From Bradyrhizobium zhanjiangense (lineage in GTDB: Bacteria > Pseudomonadota > Alphaproteobacteria > Rhizobiales > Xanthobacteraceae), in NCBI RefSeq assembly GCF_004114935.1, contig NZ_CP022221.1, forward strand, positions 8,639,001 to 8,703,000: DNA of 64,000 bases, given 5' to 3'. The translations under genes and the position numbers were made by a program. Below, piece by piece: positions 63,848-64,000 of the stretch. Below the pieces are notes generated by a model, which saw only the letters and a program-made list of their open reading frames with translations, was not told the origin of the DNA and searched no databases. The first letter of the stretch is position 1. Every line of letters begins with the position of its first letter.

Positions 63848-64000
63848 TCAGGCCGCCTTTCGTTCCATGACGATGCTGCCGGCACCGTCGATATGAGCAT
63901 CAAAACTGGTCGAGACGAAGGTGGAGGTCTCGTCCTCGGCGATTACGGCCGGGCCCGCAATGGTGGCACCGGGCGCCATGTCCTCGCGGCGATAGAGCGG
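63848..64000 (-). CDS. hyuA: Hydantoinase A/oxoprolinase family protein, C-terminus only
   Basis: Fifty C-terminal codons visible at the right edge: PLYRREDMAPGATIAGPAVI then AEDETSTFVSTSFDAHID and the end IVMERKAA. The IAGPAVIAEDETST pattern is diagnostic for the HyuA end domain. The N-terminal ATPase part lies beyond the window. First gene of the hyuA-hyuB-TRAP operon as far as seen. Confidence 0.85.
   Translation of the reverse strand, partial: PLYRREDMAPGATIAGPAVIAEDETSTFVSTSFDAHIDGAGSIVMERKAA

Overview
The window looks like chromosome from an alphaproteobacterium of the Bradyrhizobium/Rhizobiales type. The evidence is high GC with strongly GC-biased third positions, the aa3-type cytochrome oxidase subunit IV, GapR (DUF2312), DUF1244, DUF1036, DUF2852 and DUF882 proteins, an envelope locus tolQRAB...pal-cpoB-tilS-ftsH, and many palindromic intergenic repeats of the kind scattered through Bradyrhizobium genomes. 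The genus assignment is an inference from gene content, not from a database comparison.

Layout. 1-5.6 kb: start of a transhydrogenase alpha-subunit gene, a cytochrome oxidase small subunit, an AbrB/Doc toxin-antitoxin pair behind a perfect 17-bp inverted repeat, oligoendopeptidase F and an NtrC-type sigma-54 regulator. 6-10 kb: two cell-wall enzymes, an L,D-transpeptidase and a DUF882/M15-like peptidase. 10-18.2 kb: a class III cyclase with TPRs, gapR, DUF1244, DUF1036-pyk, a TetR regulator, a lone Flp pilin with a clear terminator and a large membrane protein. 18.3-19.5 kb: an IS3-family element (1255 bp, imperfect terminal repeats, 3-bp GTG duplication) with a frameshifted orfB. 19.7-30.3 kb: an accessory stretch with a SAM-cyclase-ATPase giant protein, an exported isoaspartyl methyltransferase, a coupled nucleotidyltransferase/metallophosphoesterase pair, small membrane and acetyltransferase genes, an oxidoreductase, a hydrolase, and decayed pieces of a molybdopterin hydroxylase and an EamA exporter.

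30.3-43.3 kb: a repeat-rich spacer, then (all on the minus strand) ftsH, tilS, cpoB, pal, a FeeM/autoinducer-synthase-like acyltransferase, a membrane GGDEF-EAL protein, tolB, tolA, tolR and tolQ. The usual tolB-pal adjacency is split by the two signalling genes. 43.7-51.3 kb: DUF2231 and acyl-CoA desaturase genes, a TetR/DUF2852 pair sharing a 19-bp operator-like palindrome, two YCII (DGPF) proteins, an SDR and small exported proteins, including a 30-aa ORF with a strong Shine-Dalgarno.

51.3-54.3 kb holds an ECF42-type sigma factor with a YCII/DGPF protein, plus SRPBCC and VOC genes. I find the same promoter-like string, TGTCG(A/G)-N17-CGTC, upstream of all three DGPF-associated transcription units (at 48.8, 52.4 and 54.3 kb), matching the published ECF42 target motif. 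This supports a small, self-contained regulon and is the strongest systems-level observation here. 54.4-64 kb: a hydroxyacid dehydrogenase, a chemoreceptor broken by one base and flanked by direct copies of a repeat, a divergent TetR/GST pair around an 11-bp inverted repeat, and an operon hyuA-hyuB-TRAP(P,Q,M) for uptake and ATP-dependent ring opening of an unidentified amide or lactam substrate.

No tRNA, rRNA or CRISPR array was recognised.
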